Source: Setaria digitata (taxonomy: Eukaryota; Nematoda; Chromadorea; Rhabditida; Setariidae). From it: 64,000 nt of DNA. Shown here piece after piece: positions 44,457 to 58,000 of the stretch. Below the pieces are notes generated by a model. It saw nothing but the letters and a program-made list of their open reading frames with translations. It was not told where the DNA came from and searched no databases. How positions within the stretch are numbered: the stretch's first letter is position 1; the number at the start of each line of letters is the position of its first letter. Both the position numbers and the translations under genes were made by a program. The stretch spans positions 124,001 through 188,000 of the forward strand of contig RCAB01000062.1 of the NCBI GenBank assembly GCA_003640385.1. Direction: 5' to 3'.

Positions 44457-47400
44457 ATGAATCTTGTTAGCATCGAACAATTTCTTGTGGCTTGTGAAAG
44501 TTGGAATCTGGAAGAGGTGCATCAGGCTGTGGAATCTGGATTTCTTGTTGATGCATTCGATGATGATCACGTTACCGGATTACAAATGGCTGCTGCAACC
44601 GGAAATATTGGGATTGCTAGTTTTCAATTATTTTAACAAAGTCTTTCCGACGAATCAATTTAGCATAATACTTAATTGTACCCACAATTACAATAACACA
44701 TAAAAATATAATTCAGTGAGTTTAGGTCCAGTACTTACTAGATCGAGGTGCAGATATCGAGAAAACGAATCAGGTTGGTATGACAGCTCTTCATCATGCA
44801 GCAAGAAATGGTCATGCCAATATTGTACGAATACTCGTTCAACGTGGTGCGAACTATCACAAATTGACGTACGTCATTTACGCTATTTGATAAGAAAAAG
44901 AAAAGAGATGGAAAAGCTTTCATCAAATCAACAACAAAATAATTAATAGTAAATAAACTTGAATAGTAAGATGCAAAATATATACACATCATACAAGGAA
45001 TAAGCCGTGATATGTATTTTATCATTATCACTGTATCATTAATCAATTTAGATATCTTGGTGCATCAGCAATGACATTAGCAGCCGGAAGTGGATATACA
45101 GAAGTCGTTAAATTACTCCTTGATTTACGAGTTAATATCAATCCACCACATACCGCACTCTGTCCAACACCTGTGATAGCTGCAGCTTTTCGAAGGCACA
45201 CACATTTATGCGCGCTATTATCACACAGGTAAATCAAATTGAAACAATGCCATGTAATGATAACATTATCATAAACTTATCTTTTACGTTTATCTGTGTT
45301 GTTATGCTTTGTTCTTTTCTTTTCAGTATCTCAAGTCGAGTAACGCGCAATCACGTAAGTGAAAAGTTCTGATAAGCAATAAGTGAGCATTATGACATCG
45401 ACTGAAATATTTAATTGATTCAATGTCTACACAAAAAGAACTGTATGCAAATTATGAACTTTATCACAAATATCATCCATTTTTTCCCTTCATTTTGCAC
45501 CAAATAACAGAAATGATTGTAGAGGAGCTTATCTGGATGGAAATATTCAACGGTTATCAAACCTTTCCGCCTTATCAACAGCGATATCATGCGGTGCAAC
45601 AACAGTTGTTGGAGCACTTCTGGAACTTGGCGCTGACCCGACGTTTCGCTCCTTAAATGGTATGACCTCAGTGGAACTTGCACAGCATTTACAACGAAAT
45701 GAGATGCTAGCAGTAATGAATTCGGCTATTCGAAGTACGCTAAAAGGTAAGCTTCAAGTTGCAATTCATTATAAATCAGAATTAGAACCGTTAATTATGC
45801 CTAATTACAATCAAAACATTGCAAATGATATGAAAAAAGGAAAAAAAAAAATGATGTTAAATTGTTTGATTTCCATGAATAATTAATTAACCGTGATGCT
45901 CAGTTTTTAATTCCCAGGAATAGTAAAAAAATTTTGATTCTTTATTAATAGAGGTTCATATTTTATTATTTTAACAAAAAAAAAAAAAAAAAAAATAGGT
46001 TTTTTTTTTTTTTTTTTCATTTTAAGAAGAGGAACCGATGGAAGCCGACTTACGACAACTCATTTATGGCAACGATGAAAATGCTATTCGATTAATACTT
46101 CATCGACATTTGCCGTATGTTCCACTACCCGAAAACACAACGCCATTAATGTATGCGGTACTGTTAGCTGATATTAATATCGTAAGCAAATATTCAACGA
46201 TCATTTCTTTCATTCTTACGCATGTTATTTTGTGAAAAAAAAAAAAAAAATGAGTTAGCAATGATTTAAATGAAAATTAATCTTTGAAATAGGTAAGATT
46301 AATTCAAGAATCAAATGTTATGGATATTAATGCTGCGGAAAATGTTTGCGGACTTACAGCTCTCATGTTTGCTGCAATCATCGGGTATGATAAAATCAGT
46401 TTTGCAATGATAAGTAGTAATTTTTTTTTTATGATTTATCATAGTCTATTTAGTGATCACAAAATTATTCACTTATTTCAAGTTTGATAGTTCTTTTTGA
46501 ACTTCATTAAGATAGATAAAATTTCAATATGATTTTAAGCGATGAATGGGCTTAATTGAAATTTTGCAAATATCAAATTTGGATACTGAATGGACAAAAA
46601 CCAAGAAATGCTCCTTATTGGCTAATTATTAAGCATTATTAATAACAATAATGATTATTAGGGATCTGATGCTAGGAGACAAATGAGTGAAGCAGAATTG
46701 CGAAAAATCGAGAAGTAAGGACCCAAACTTAGTCAATTAATTATTTTAGAAATTACGAAGTTATAGAATATTTGGTAAGCCGTGGTGCCGATATATCACT
46801 CATGTCGTTTGACGGATTTACAGCAATCGATTATGCGTTTGCTACAGGTATTGCACCTCTTAATTATACGCTTATTGCTGTGATAATTTTTCATTTTATC
46901 CGTTAAATTTAAATTTGGAAAACCATATACGACTGTAAAATAAGCTGCGAAAGAAGACAAATAGATAAAAATTTAGAAAAATGCTTGATTTGACCTAGTC
47001 ACAGAAATCCTCTTTGACCGCTAATCAGTCCAGTTTTTTTTTTTGAATTTCAAAAACAAAATGATTTTTGATTGTAATTTTCAGGAAATATCAATGCTAA
47101 TTTACTTTGTTTCTTGCAACAACGCCTCGGAAATGGCACTAACCAGTTATCACAACGCACTGATACCCATCAACACCAGCACCTGAGTCGTGTCATTCAT
47201 AATAGTAAGACGAAGATTGTATGTTTTGTGGTTTTTGGAAAGATAAGCTACCAGTGAGTAGATATGATAGCTAATTATTAAGCAGATACGATCACACACT
47301 TATCACTGTTCAACACAAGTTCACAACATGATTTCATTTTTTGTCTTTTGTAAAAGATAGACTATCACTGAGAAGACGTGATTACTTATCACAGGTTTCA

Positions 47401-50153
47401 TAATCGATGCTTTAGCTACACAGCGGAAATGCTTTAAACATTGACACACGTGCGTGGTCGTACTGTCTTATCAATGACAGCCTGCCAACAGGAGACAGAT
47501 TATCTACTCAGTAGTGAAAGTGAAATACGTAAAGGGAAATGAACAGTTGGAGAATAGAAAAGAAGATAAAAATGCTTCCGAAAATGCAGGGAAATTACGT
47601 AATAAAGTTCTTTGCGCAAAATTTCACGTCAAATCTATTTTCATAGGCACGAACATATGAGAAAAAATGAGTGCATAACGTATTTCACGCAGAATACACG
47701 TTGCATAATAATTACTACGAATAACATTAGTCACTAAATAATGATAATTGTAGTGAAAGAAGAGTGAATTAGTGAAAATAATTTGGTGATTTTTAGCTGA
47801 ACAAGATATCCAGTCATGTTGGTCTCAGTAGTAATGCAGGAAGTGGCGCAGATAACAAGGAAAAGCCAAATTTCAGCAAGACTCATCTGGCTAAGTTAGT
47901 GCAAATTCATCAGCATGATGATGAGGAATTTATTCTGGCCAATGATATTCTCAAATCGGTTGGAAATGAAAAAATTGGAAAAAAGGATGACTTGCATCGA
48001 TACATTGAAGCTGCCAGATTTGTTGCCGAAGTATGTTTTTATTTAATTTAAGTAATTAAATCATCCTTGAAAAAAAAAACGAAAAAAGAAAGGCACTTTT
48101 CATTAACTTTTCCTTGCTTTTTCTGAGTTTTGTTTCTAACAGGAACGAATTCCTGTAAACTCCTTTTTTTTTAAGATTTAGGAATTTCTGAAATAAAAAA
48201 AAAAAAAAAAGCTTTAAAGAAGTCTAATCTTTGGAAAGGAAATATTTTTTTTTTTTTTTAGAATTGTGCTAGCCAAGGTATTATTAATTTACCGGTTGTA
48301 TTTGCACTTAACAAAACTGATTCGGAAATGAGTAATTCGATAAAATATGGCCAATCGTTGGAGAATTCAATCTCCACCGTTATGCCAATCAATCATAAGC
48401 ATCGGAATTTCCTATCAACTGCGCAAATGAATGCTTATTTATACTATGTAAGCAATAATCATTTACGTGAAAAAGATTTATTCTTCATGACGTACGTGTT
48501 CGTATGGCAGAAGAAATACGAGAATTGATTTTCTGCAATACAGCCGTATGATTGATGATAAGAATCCGAATAATTCGAACTTTTAATAAGACAATAATAT
48601 AAGAATAAAAACTTTAATAATAATTTTTTTTTCCAGCAATATTTTTCGGCTATACATAGATTGAAAAGTTTTAAATGGAACCCATATGGAAAGTATTGAA
48701 TGAAAATGAATTACTGAAATGCAATTTTTAGGAATATCGTTTTCGGAATAGAAGTACCGGTGGAACATTTTTAAATGCTAGCCGAACACGCCATCTTTAT
48801 GATGATAACGATAGCCAGAAAATAAGTTCATCAACATCAGCCTCAGGCTAGAAAATTTCTCTGCTGCTATAAAAATGTTAATTAAAAATTTGCTAATATG
48901 TGTTAGAAAGGTTCTGCTTGTATGAAGATAAAGTTTAGAGTGATTGCTGAAGTATCGGCAATATTATCCTTTTCAGATCATTCATCTTCTATGCTTTCAC
49001 GTCAGTACGCATCATTGGAATACGGATCAACGCATACATTGGGCACCATTCCACGCTATCGTAGTCGATCACGTGAAACAATTAAACGCAACAATATTGA
49101 TGATGACGATGGACGCAATTCACCATCACGTTCATCTCTGAATCAGTATATTTTTTCAGACAAAGACGGTGAACGCTTGAAGAAGTAAGTTGCGCAAAAG
49201 CTTCGGAAGGGATGTAATAAATCGACGAATTGATTTTTAATTCGTCATCGCAGGAAGTACTGATCTTAATCTTTGGCAATTATCAGTAAGTGATAACCTC
49301 CAAGTAATGAATTTTAATGCAACATAACATCTAATACAACGCAGAAGTACTTCAACGCCAACACTTGACGCGCTTGTTCGGCGATGTTCCTTTAATGATA
49401 ACAATGGTGTGGATAAGATGAAGCGAAAATTGAGTAACATATCAGCAACAAAAGCTGCTACCTATGATAACGCTTATCACGAACGACGAAGGCAGAAAGT
49501 TACAGAAGGCAAATTGATTTCAATCATTACAAAATTAAATAGCTCAATTTAATGCTCAAAGTTTAGAAGTATTTTTAACTATCTGTTTATATGTCTCCTT
49601 CCATCTATCTCATTAATTGGATTACTACTTAATTAATACTGTAGCTAAAAAAACAAAGATTTGATGACTTCATACTTATAAATGCTCCATAAATGCTGTG
49701 AAATTTTACCAGTGAACAATTTCTTTAAATTGATAACAACTGTAAAAGAATTGAAAAGACCGATTTTTACAGTGAAGGAAATCATATTAAGTATAAGCAT
49801 TTCTTGTATCTATGTATCATAGATCGAACAACTGATCAATTGATCATAGTATATTTTTGCTTTATTTACAGTTTTGAGGTGCAAGAAATTAGGTAAAGTA
49901 GCGATCAATTGAAATAATGAAGTAATGATGCATCAGGAATTAAATCATTTCGATCTTAACTGATTTTATAGATCTGATATGGGAGAAGCTAAGTGAAGCA
50001 GGCCTTGGAAGATATATCAGTTTACTGAAAGATGAAGAAGTGGATAAGGGAACATTTTTAGCTCTAACAAACGATGATCTCGTTGATATTGGTATCAGCG
50101 ACGCGATACACCGGAAAGCTTTGCTTAGAATTGCGAAAACTCTCAGATACTAA
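44457..50153 (+). CDS. mlt-2: ankyrin-repeat and SAM-domain protein, ANKS6 / MLT-2 orthologue
   Basis: In C. elegans, MLT-2 (ANKS6) works with MLT-4 (inversin) and the NIMA kinase NEKL-2 in moulting and trafficking; ANKS6 binds NEK8 and inversin in vertebrate cilia. Exons: 44457-44615, 44726-44868, 45052-45228, 45511-45746, 46027-46181, 46293-46384, 46750-46847, 47085-47218, 47797-48030, 48262-48447, 48732-48846, 48977-49184, 49345-49508, 49972-50153 (TAA). This gives 760 residues with consistent phases. The N-terminal half is ankyrin repeats: YLLDRGADIEKTN, TALHHAARNGHANIV, then LGASAMTLAAGSGYTEVVKL, which matches the third ANKS6 repeat closely, and later GLTALMFAAIIGNYEVIEYL. A Ser/Arg-rich linker follows. 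Residues about 701-760 form a SAM domain (LWEKL-type start, GRYISLLKDEEVDKGTFLAL, DIGI). Three donors are GC rather than GT (44616, 48847, 49509). No signal peptide or membrane segment is seen, so it is cytoplasmic. Confidence 0.9.
45327..45354 (+). other. candidate 28 bp poison exon inside mlt-2
   Basis: Flanked by a strong acceptor (CTTTTCAG) and a consensus donor (GTAAGT), but 28 bp is not a multiple of three. Joined after the exon ending at 45228 it reads SISSRVTRNH. The next exon (45511) would then start AAA TGA, giving an immediate stop. Skipping it restores the ankyrin reading frame. Confidence 0.4.
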
Positions 50154-50288
50154 TAAAAATTTACTTATGATGTGATTAAAATTGCTCAATTACCTACTGT
50201 TAGTTATGTCAAACAAAAAAAAAAAAAAAATTATATGAATTTCGAAAAATAGATCGTTTATTTATCTTGCTATGTTTAAAAGCTATTA

Positions 50289-50294
50289 AATAAA
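50289..50294 (+). terminator. polyadenylation signal AATAAA
   Basis: AATAAA 136 bases after the mlt-2 stop. Another AATAAA overlaps the stop codon itself (50152-50157) and would leave an unusually short 3' UTR. Confidence 0.45.
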
Positions 50295-52263
50295 TTTGCC
50301 TCGATGGTATAATTAATGGAAAAAGGCAATAATTTTGCTTAATTATATCAATATACATAAATCGTAAATGAAAAAAAAAAAAAAAAAAAGTGATACAAGT
50401 AAATAAATTGATTAATTGATAGCCGCATTCATGGAAACGGTTCCAAACAGCAATAAACCTTATCACTTGCCTTATCACAAGTACGCGAATATCAATCTGA
50501 GTTAATATTTTATTGGCATTTTATCATCCTCATCTGTCAATCAATCATAAAGAATACTATTTTCAACATCTGTTATAACTGTAGAAGTATCAAATTATAG
50601 TAACATTTTTATTATCATTTCATCATTGCTATCTATCAGCCATCTCCACTTTCGAATATTGAATTTAATCTAATTTATTCACCTGCTTCTTTTTCATCTC
50701 ATATCAGCTGATTAAACAAGTCTCGTTCATGTTTTATTTAAGAATGAATCGAAATAAACAATGTATAAAATCTAGTTTAATTGTCCTCTTTCAACGTCAA
50801 CTATGTTAACAGTGCTGTCTAGCTATGACACATCATCCCTTTAGACCATGTCATATCAGTTAGTTGATAAAGATGGATAGGTTGTTAAAATTATCAAGAA
50901 CCTGAATTGATATTGTTATTGATGATAAGCTGGACGAAAGAATCATCATCATCAAACTTAATCATTCAGTCAAAGACATCTCATAAATTTCCCGCAGATT
51001 ATCCATCATTTTCATCTCTTATTTAAAAAAAAAGATTCCAATTGAATTTGACAAAAAAAAAAAAAATGAAAAAAAAACACAATTTTGTTTTCTTCTATTA
51101 CCTCTTTCTTTTTTATGATAATCTTTTGATAACACAGAAAAAAAAAAAGATATATTTTATCAAATTTTTCCTTTTTCTTCAATAGTTTTTGATAATGATA
51201 GAGAGAGGGCGAGAGAGAAACGTTAATTTAAGAGATTTTATTTCTAAAATTTCAAGGGAAAAAGAAAAGATTATTTGCTCCAAATAAATCTGTTCTATTG
51301 AAATACTGTTGCTCGCTGATAAGGGAAAAATTATTTCACGCCTAATTAAGTAACAAAATGCGAAAAAGGAATTTTTATACATTCACAGATTTCTTAATTT
51401 CTTATTTATTACATTATTTTTTCTTTTTATATTGATTTCAAATCACACTATGAATGATCGACTTTTAATATTTCTTTCCCTTAGGAATAATGGGAAAAAG
51501 ATGACGGGGAAGGAAGGCAAAAAGTATTAACATTTAAAAAATGAGGTCGTAGAAGACAAAGATTTGATAAAATTTTTTTAAAATTAATAACGATGTGCCG
51601 TATAACAGCATAACGGTATATCACAAAAAATGTAGTGGAGATTTTCTCAAAAAAGTTGGCTACAATTTGCTGCTCATTGGAATCTGCGGTTAATTAATTA
51701 ATTAGTCAACTAATTTCACTGAACAAATTAAGTCATTGTGTTATCTTTCCTTTTTGTCCAGCCAAATATTCACTTTTGTGTGCTGTCGGAGAATATAATC
51801 AAATTTGACAACAGTTCCTTTCTTCAAAATTCTCAACTATTCCGTCTTTTTTTCCTCTTCCAAATTTATTGTGATAATTAATTAATCAATCTCTACGGGA
51901 AAAACATTTTTTCTAACATTTTTTTTTCCTGTTGTTGAATTTCAACAAAGAGAACTTTTAAAATTCACATAAGCAATAAGCATTAATTAAATGCGTGATG
52001 TTTTTAAGTTTTTCCATTTCTCTTTTTAGGCAATGAAACTGCAAAACATGCCGTCATTAATTGTACACGGATAAATTGGCAATTTTAATTTTAATGCAAT
52101 TTTAATGATAATTAATTTCAACAAGATTGGCTGAAATTTTAGATGAAATACTTTTTCGTATATATTTACACGGTACACTGAATACGTATGTCAGTCATGC
52201 TGTATAAGTTATTTAAAAATTTCGAGATTTTTTAGAAATTTCTGAAACTCCCTTTTTCTTTTC

Positions 52264-52296
<33 letters not shown>

Positions 52297-53253
52297 GAAG
52301 AATTCTTACTTTTATGCAACGAGAGAACTTTCCCTTGATTTATTTTAAACGAAATGCTATTTTCAAGTCCAAAGATCCATTTCAAAGGTGAAATAAGTGC
52401 CTTTGGATGTGGAAAATGCTAAAATTATATATTTGACCTTATTTTCTACATCAGTTCTCCCTTCCTTTCACTATCCGATTAAAAATTGCAGAATATTATA
52501 TTCATAATTTCATCTCTGAATGAAATAAATTTAAAGGAAGCAAAAGAATGTGTTTAATTATAATTGCTTTTTTCTTTTTCCTTTTTTTTTTTTCTTTTGG
52601 ATCATAATAAACAAAGTAATACAACTTTGAACATTTATTTCGAAAAATTTCTCGCAACAGTTGCGGAATCTTAAAATTAGATCAGATCCGTTTCATAAAA
52701 AAGGAAATAATTAATTAATTAGGTGCAAAAGTATACAAACTGATGATATTAGAATGAGTTTGTAGTACATTAAAGAAATCATTAAGCGAAGCATATTTAA
52801 AAAGACGAATGATTTCTTCTGATGGCAGCAGTTATTTTTTTTTTTTTTTGATTTAATGAAATATTTGCCTAATTAAAAATATTTTTGCAAAACGAACCAC
52901 ATCTCACTTTATGCTTTTTGGAAGAAAAATTAGGAATGTGCTAGATTTTCAAAATCTTTTTTTTTTTTTTTCGAAAAAAGAAACAAAATTGGCTTAAATT
53001 CCACGAATTGCTGCTCTATGCTATCAAGTAGTTAAAAAATAAATATTTTCAGGAAGATGATTTCTCTGCAATAATTTGAAAAATGTTTTCTTTAATGAAA
53101 AAAAAAAAAAAAAAAAAAAAAAACAGTCGCTACCAAACTAAAATTTTATGACTTATTTTATTTTTAAACAAATTGGCGTTACAGCAAGCAAAAATATATT
53201 GCAGTTAACATTTGTGGTGCTAAAAAATAAAAACCTAACAGATTGCTTTTACG

Positions 53254-53294
<41 letters not shown>

Positions 53295-53704
53295 AAAAAA
53301 CAAAAATTCAAACNGCCTAATTTGAATATGATGAGAAATAACAAAATTCCAACAATAACCATTAATGAGCAAATGGCAAAATATCTTCGAAACATTGAAA
53401 AAGTGAAATGAAAATGTTACGCATCACAAATACTGCAACAGCTGTAATACGACGACTGTCGCACTTATAAAAAAGGGAAGGGAACTAAAATTTTTATTTT
53501 CACTCTCTTTTTTTTTTTTTTTTTTTTCAAAGAAAAAAAAAACACTATGGAATTATTTACTAACAAACATTGAAGGCTTAATTGTTCCAGATGAGGCTAA
53601 AAAGAAAAAGGAAAAAAAAAAAAAAAAGAAAGAAATTAAATTATTGGCTGAATTTTTGGAAATTGCTTACTAAGCTTTTTTTTTTTAATTATGTATTAGC
53701 ATAA
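50295..53704. other. convergent intergenic region between mlt-2 and the ground-like gene
   Basis: About 3.4 kb, extremely AT-rich, dominated by poly-A and poly-T runs. These include a 40-base A-tract near 53250-53292 with an unknown base at 53314, and an (AAAAG)n run near 52263-52300. No exon or RNA gene is recognised. Confidence 0.6.
52263..52301 (+). repeat. (AAAAG)n short tandem repeat
   Basis: Poly-A passing into four AAAAG units, intergenic. Confidence 0.75.
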
Positions 53705-53710
53705 TTTATT
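53705..53710 (-). terminator. polyadenylation signal AATAAA (minus strand)
   Basis: TTTATT on the + strand, about 200 bases beyond the stop of the ground-like gene. Confidence 0.4.
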
Positions 53711-53906
53711 TGCTCCTTGAAAGTGTAAAATTCCCAAATTGTAAATTTTATGGAAAAAAAAAGAGTTAAAAAACACCTCCTCCAAATTTAATCATTTTTT
53801 TTTTTTTTTTTAGAAAGTCTCTTTTCATAACTTTTTCGTTTTCATCAAAATTTGATAAAATTTCATTTCACAAAGAATAAAGGAAAAAATGATTTGAAAA
53901 GATATT

Positions 53907-54969
53907 TTAGTCCTCCCAAGTTAATGAATGCCTTCCATTAACTTGTAGCTGGCAATTACGCTTGCCATACCAATTAACATATGCAAATTCTGAATCAGAA
54001 ACAATAGAATTAAAACGACCACCGAAACGTTTCGATGCTCGGCTTTCGATATTTCGTGCTGCTTCCAAATTATCGCGAAACTCTTTTAACGTCGACTGAA
54101 ATTAAGATTTTCTTTAGTAATTAAGTGATATTCTTTTATTAATTAACACATTTAGTCATTTAGTGACAAAAAAAAAAAAAAAAAAAAGATTGAAAAAAAC
54201 TGAAGGAACTAATGCATTCGTAAAATCAACGATTAGAACGATTTGGGAAAAATTGTTAGCTGACCGATAAATTTGACATTTTTTTTTTTGTAAAACATCA
54301 AGAATTTATTCGTAAATTTCTTCAGTTCGTTTTTTCTTTTAAATTAATTTATGAAATTTTTAACGAATATTTTGCAGGTTAGAGAAAAAGTTGGAAAATA
54401 TACTTCGATAATTACTCTAAGCATTGCATCGTTACATGTCGATTCATCTGTTTCGATACTTCTTGGATCGACAATTGTATTTGTTTCCTCACCGTTGTAT
54501 CCGCTCATTGCTGCTTCTATTTTCGCTGATTCCTTGAAAAATTTAAATGATCCAAACAAGCAATTTTAGTGAAAATCAAAATTCAATCCAAATAATTGTT
54601 AACTTTGGTTATCTTAAATAGCAAGGCAAAACTTGAGTGAATTTCTTGCACAAATTCAAACAATATCTCTCTACCTGAGCTAGGGAGTCAGTTTCTGCAG
54701 GTCGAATAGCTGCCGAAGGACCAGCTGATGTTGAAGCAGTTTCTGATTGCTGTGCTACCGATTGCTCACCTTGATAACCTGTATTACTTCTTGCTTCGCT
54801 GTATGCACCCTCTGATTCATACTTACTCAAGGATGAAATCGGTTGGGCTTCCCGATCACTCATAGCATTTTGTCCGATCAGTACCGATTTCTCTAAGGCA
54901 TCACTTCCCATAATATAAGACTCCTGTTGTTGTTGTTGTTGTGGTTGTTGTGGTTGTTGCTGCTGTTGC

Positions 54970-55006
<37 letters not shown>

Positions 55007-58000
55007 GCAGTTGTTGTCTGACTTCATGATCATTCGCAATTTCCTCATAAACATTGTCACCTGCTGACTGCCGATAAGCTCCTAAATCTTCTAAACCTAA
55101 AATTTTTGGCTGAAATAAAAGATAACACCTTGCTACACATTAATTAACTAGTTCAAGTAAAGAGTTTGACAATAGAAGTAACAGAAATAAAAAATAATTT
55201 TGAAATCTGCAAGTCAGTAAGCACGCAGAATTTGCTTTTTAAAATGAATGAAAAATTCTGCAAATAGTCCGAGGTATTTTATACATTTATCTTTTTTTTT
55301 TTTTTTCTTAGTAATTTTCAAATATATTATGCAAAAAAAAAAAGTGAAATACTTTTAAAATAGGAATAAAGAAAAGGAAATAATGTACAATTAAAAAAAA
55401 AAAAAAAAAAATAGAAGGAGTTAAATAGAAGCAAATAAGTTTAGACAATTTATGTTTAAAGCTGAGCAAAATTTGTAAACTTTTATAAAAACCAAAAAAA
55501 AAAAAAAAAACTTGAAAGAAATTTTTAACGTTTGATTGTTGATTGAATTTTGGTAATTTAAAAAAAGAAAGAACAATTAGGTTAAATAATTTTTTCCGGT
55601 TAAGTTTTGAAACTTCAAAAAATGCTACCAATAATTATTGTTCATTTAATCGACTATAATTTTTAGCTATCTTAAAAGGAGAAAAATCAATCAGTTGCAT
55701 TAGAATTTTAAAAATTAATTCAAAAAGAATTGTTAAGTTAATATCGCCGTGTCAAAGTAATACCATTACGACCAGGTGGCAATTGTGTAATTCGTTGAGT
55801 TGAAAGTTCATTTTCGACGGGTTCGACGGGTTGTTTTGGCAGTGGTAGTGGTAGTTGTGGCGATGAAGGAACATTTACTGGAGGAGTTTTGAAATTTGGC
55901 ATCACTCCTCTACTTCCATAAGAATCTATAATTGAGTTCTTTTCTTTTTATCAAATTTTCGAAAAAAAAAAAAAGACAAAAAAACTAAAATACTCTATTC
56001 GATTACCAAGTTCGTTAAGATACTCATGTAATTATCTACGAAATACAATTTTTAAGTATCAGTTTTAAAATTAATATTGCAAAAAAAGATTTGACATTTT
56101 TTTTTTTTAAAACAATATGTTGTGTTAATTTCCTTTTTCTCTGAAATTTCAAAGAAAAAAAAAATTGAATATTAATTAAATGTAATTTACCAGAATAACC
56201 ACCACCATATGCACCACCATGTCGAATAGTAGAATACGATCCACCTTTACCACCACCACCTACAGTTATTTCAAAAATTATAACTTCGCTAATTTCAAGT
56301 ACCAATTATTTCGAAATGTATTTTAAAAATTAATAAAATTTCAACTTCTAAATTTCAGCAATATAAATGAAAGCATCGAAATAATTTATTTAAATTTTCG
56401 TTTTTCTGCCTGCTTTCATCCAATACGATCCATACGAATATTAACCTGTTCTCCTTCCAATTAATGAGATGAATTATATCGCCAATCTCTCTTTTTATAC
56501 AAATGGATTAACCAATACAAAATCTTAGGATCGACTCAGCACAAAACCAACGGGCCTTTACCCTTCAGTCTTCAAGAATCTCTAGACCTAAGCCCAAAGT
56601 CCTCAACGTTAACCATTGCCACCTTCCTTAACTCAAACAAATGTTTCTTTTTCTTTTTAAATGGTTTTAATCAGATTTATACACGGAAAAATATCATCAA
56701 TTAACTTAATTGGATCTATTACTTCTATCTTTAAAATTATAAAAATTTCTAATGATTTTATACCTTCAAAAACCAAATGAATAAAACATTTCTAAAGCAT
56801 TTACGTTTTAAATCTCATATTATTTTCATTGGAATTATTACTACGTGCGCTAATATATCTATATTTTTTTTATACATATTATATATATATAAATAATAAT
56901 ATATATATACATTTTAGTGCTAATATTATTCACTATAACCATCATTTATTATTATTATTATGATTATTATTATTATTGTTATTGTTATTGTTATCATTAT
57001 CATTATTATTGTTACTGTTATTGTTATCATTATCATTATTATTGTTATTGTTATTGTTATCATTATCATTATTATTATTGCTATTATTTTAGAGATTTAT
57101 ATACATGATTTTCCTGAAGGTAAAGATAACTAAATACTGTGGTGGTAAAAAGAAAGCTCCTTTTATTGAATCAGAATATTTCATTCTGAAAGCGAAACCC
57201 TTCTTGTTCATTTCTCTACTGCATTTGAATTGTTCACCCTATCAGTAGAAACTGTTGGTAAAGATGACATAACTAAAACGATAGATCTTAATGATTTTAA
57301 TTATAGGAAATATACGCTGCTCATAAAAATTCATCCACCCATCCATTTTTTTAATTATTTTTCAGGTCATAAAATTTCTTTATCCTATTCCTTTTTTTTT
57401 TTCCATCATTTTATTCCTTAAAAAAAAAAAAAAAATTTATTAAAAAATTATTCTAGACATTTTAGATAATTGCTGATGCAAAGAATGGAATCATCATAAA
57501 ACTTTTGCTGACTAATTTAATTTTACGATATCTTTGAATACTGAAGTGAATGACTCGATAGCCTTTTACATTGTAGCACTTTTTTTTTCCAAAGATAATT
57601 TCGAAAATTTTTTATCACTATGAAAAATATAACTATGAATTAGTTATGGTGAAATAATTAATGTCTGAAACATTGAAACAAGTTCCAAACATTACAGCAG
57701 CATTTTTTTTTTTTTTTTTTTTTTTTTGCACATTAACTTTAAAATTTTCCTTTGTATTTATGAAATGTCCAATAAATTTCACTTAATGCTATTATTCTCA
57801 CTAGAAAGAATTTTTTTTTTTTTTTAAAAAGGAATTTTTTTGTTTATTTGAAACTTTTCAACTGCTTCAAATTTCTTCAAAAGTGGAATGATGAAAAAGT
57901 ACCATAAGGTGGTCTAATTCCAGTAGCAACGTAATTGAAACGTGGTGGTTGCAAGTAGGCACCGCCGCCACCAATAGCTAGCGGTGCTGGTGCTGGAGGT

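Noticed and set aside
56917..57108. Tyr/Cys-rich open frame
   Set aside because: Encoded entirely by the ATT/GTT/ATC minisatellite.
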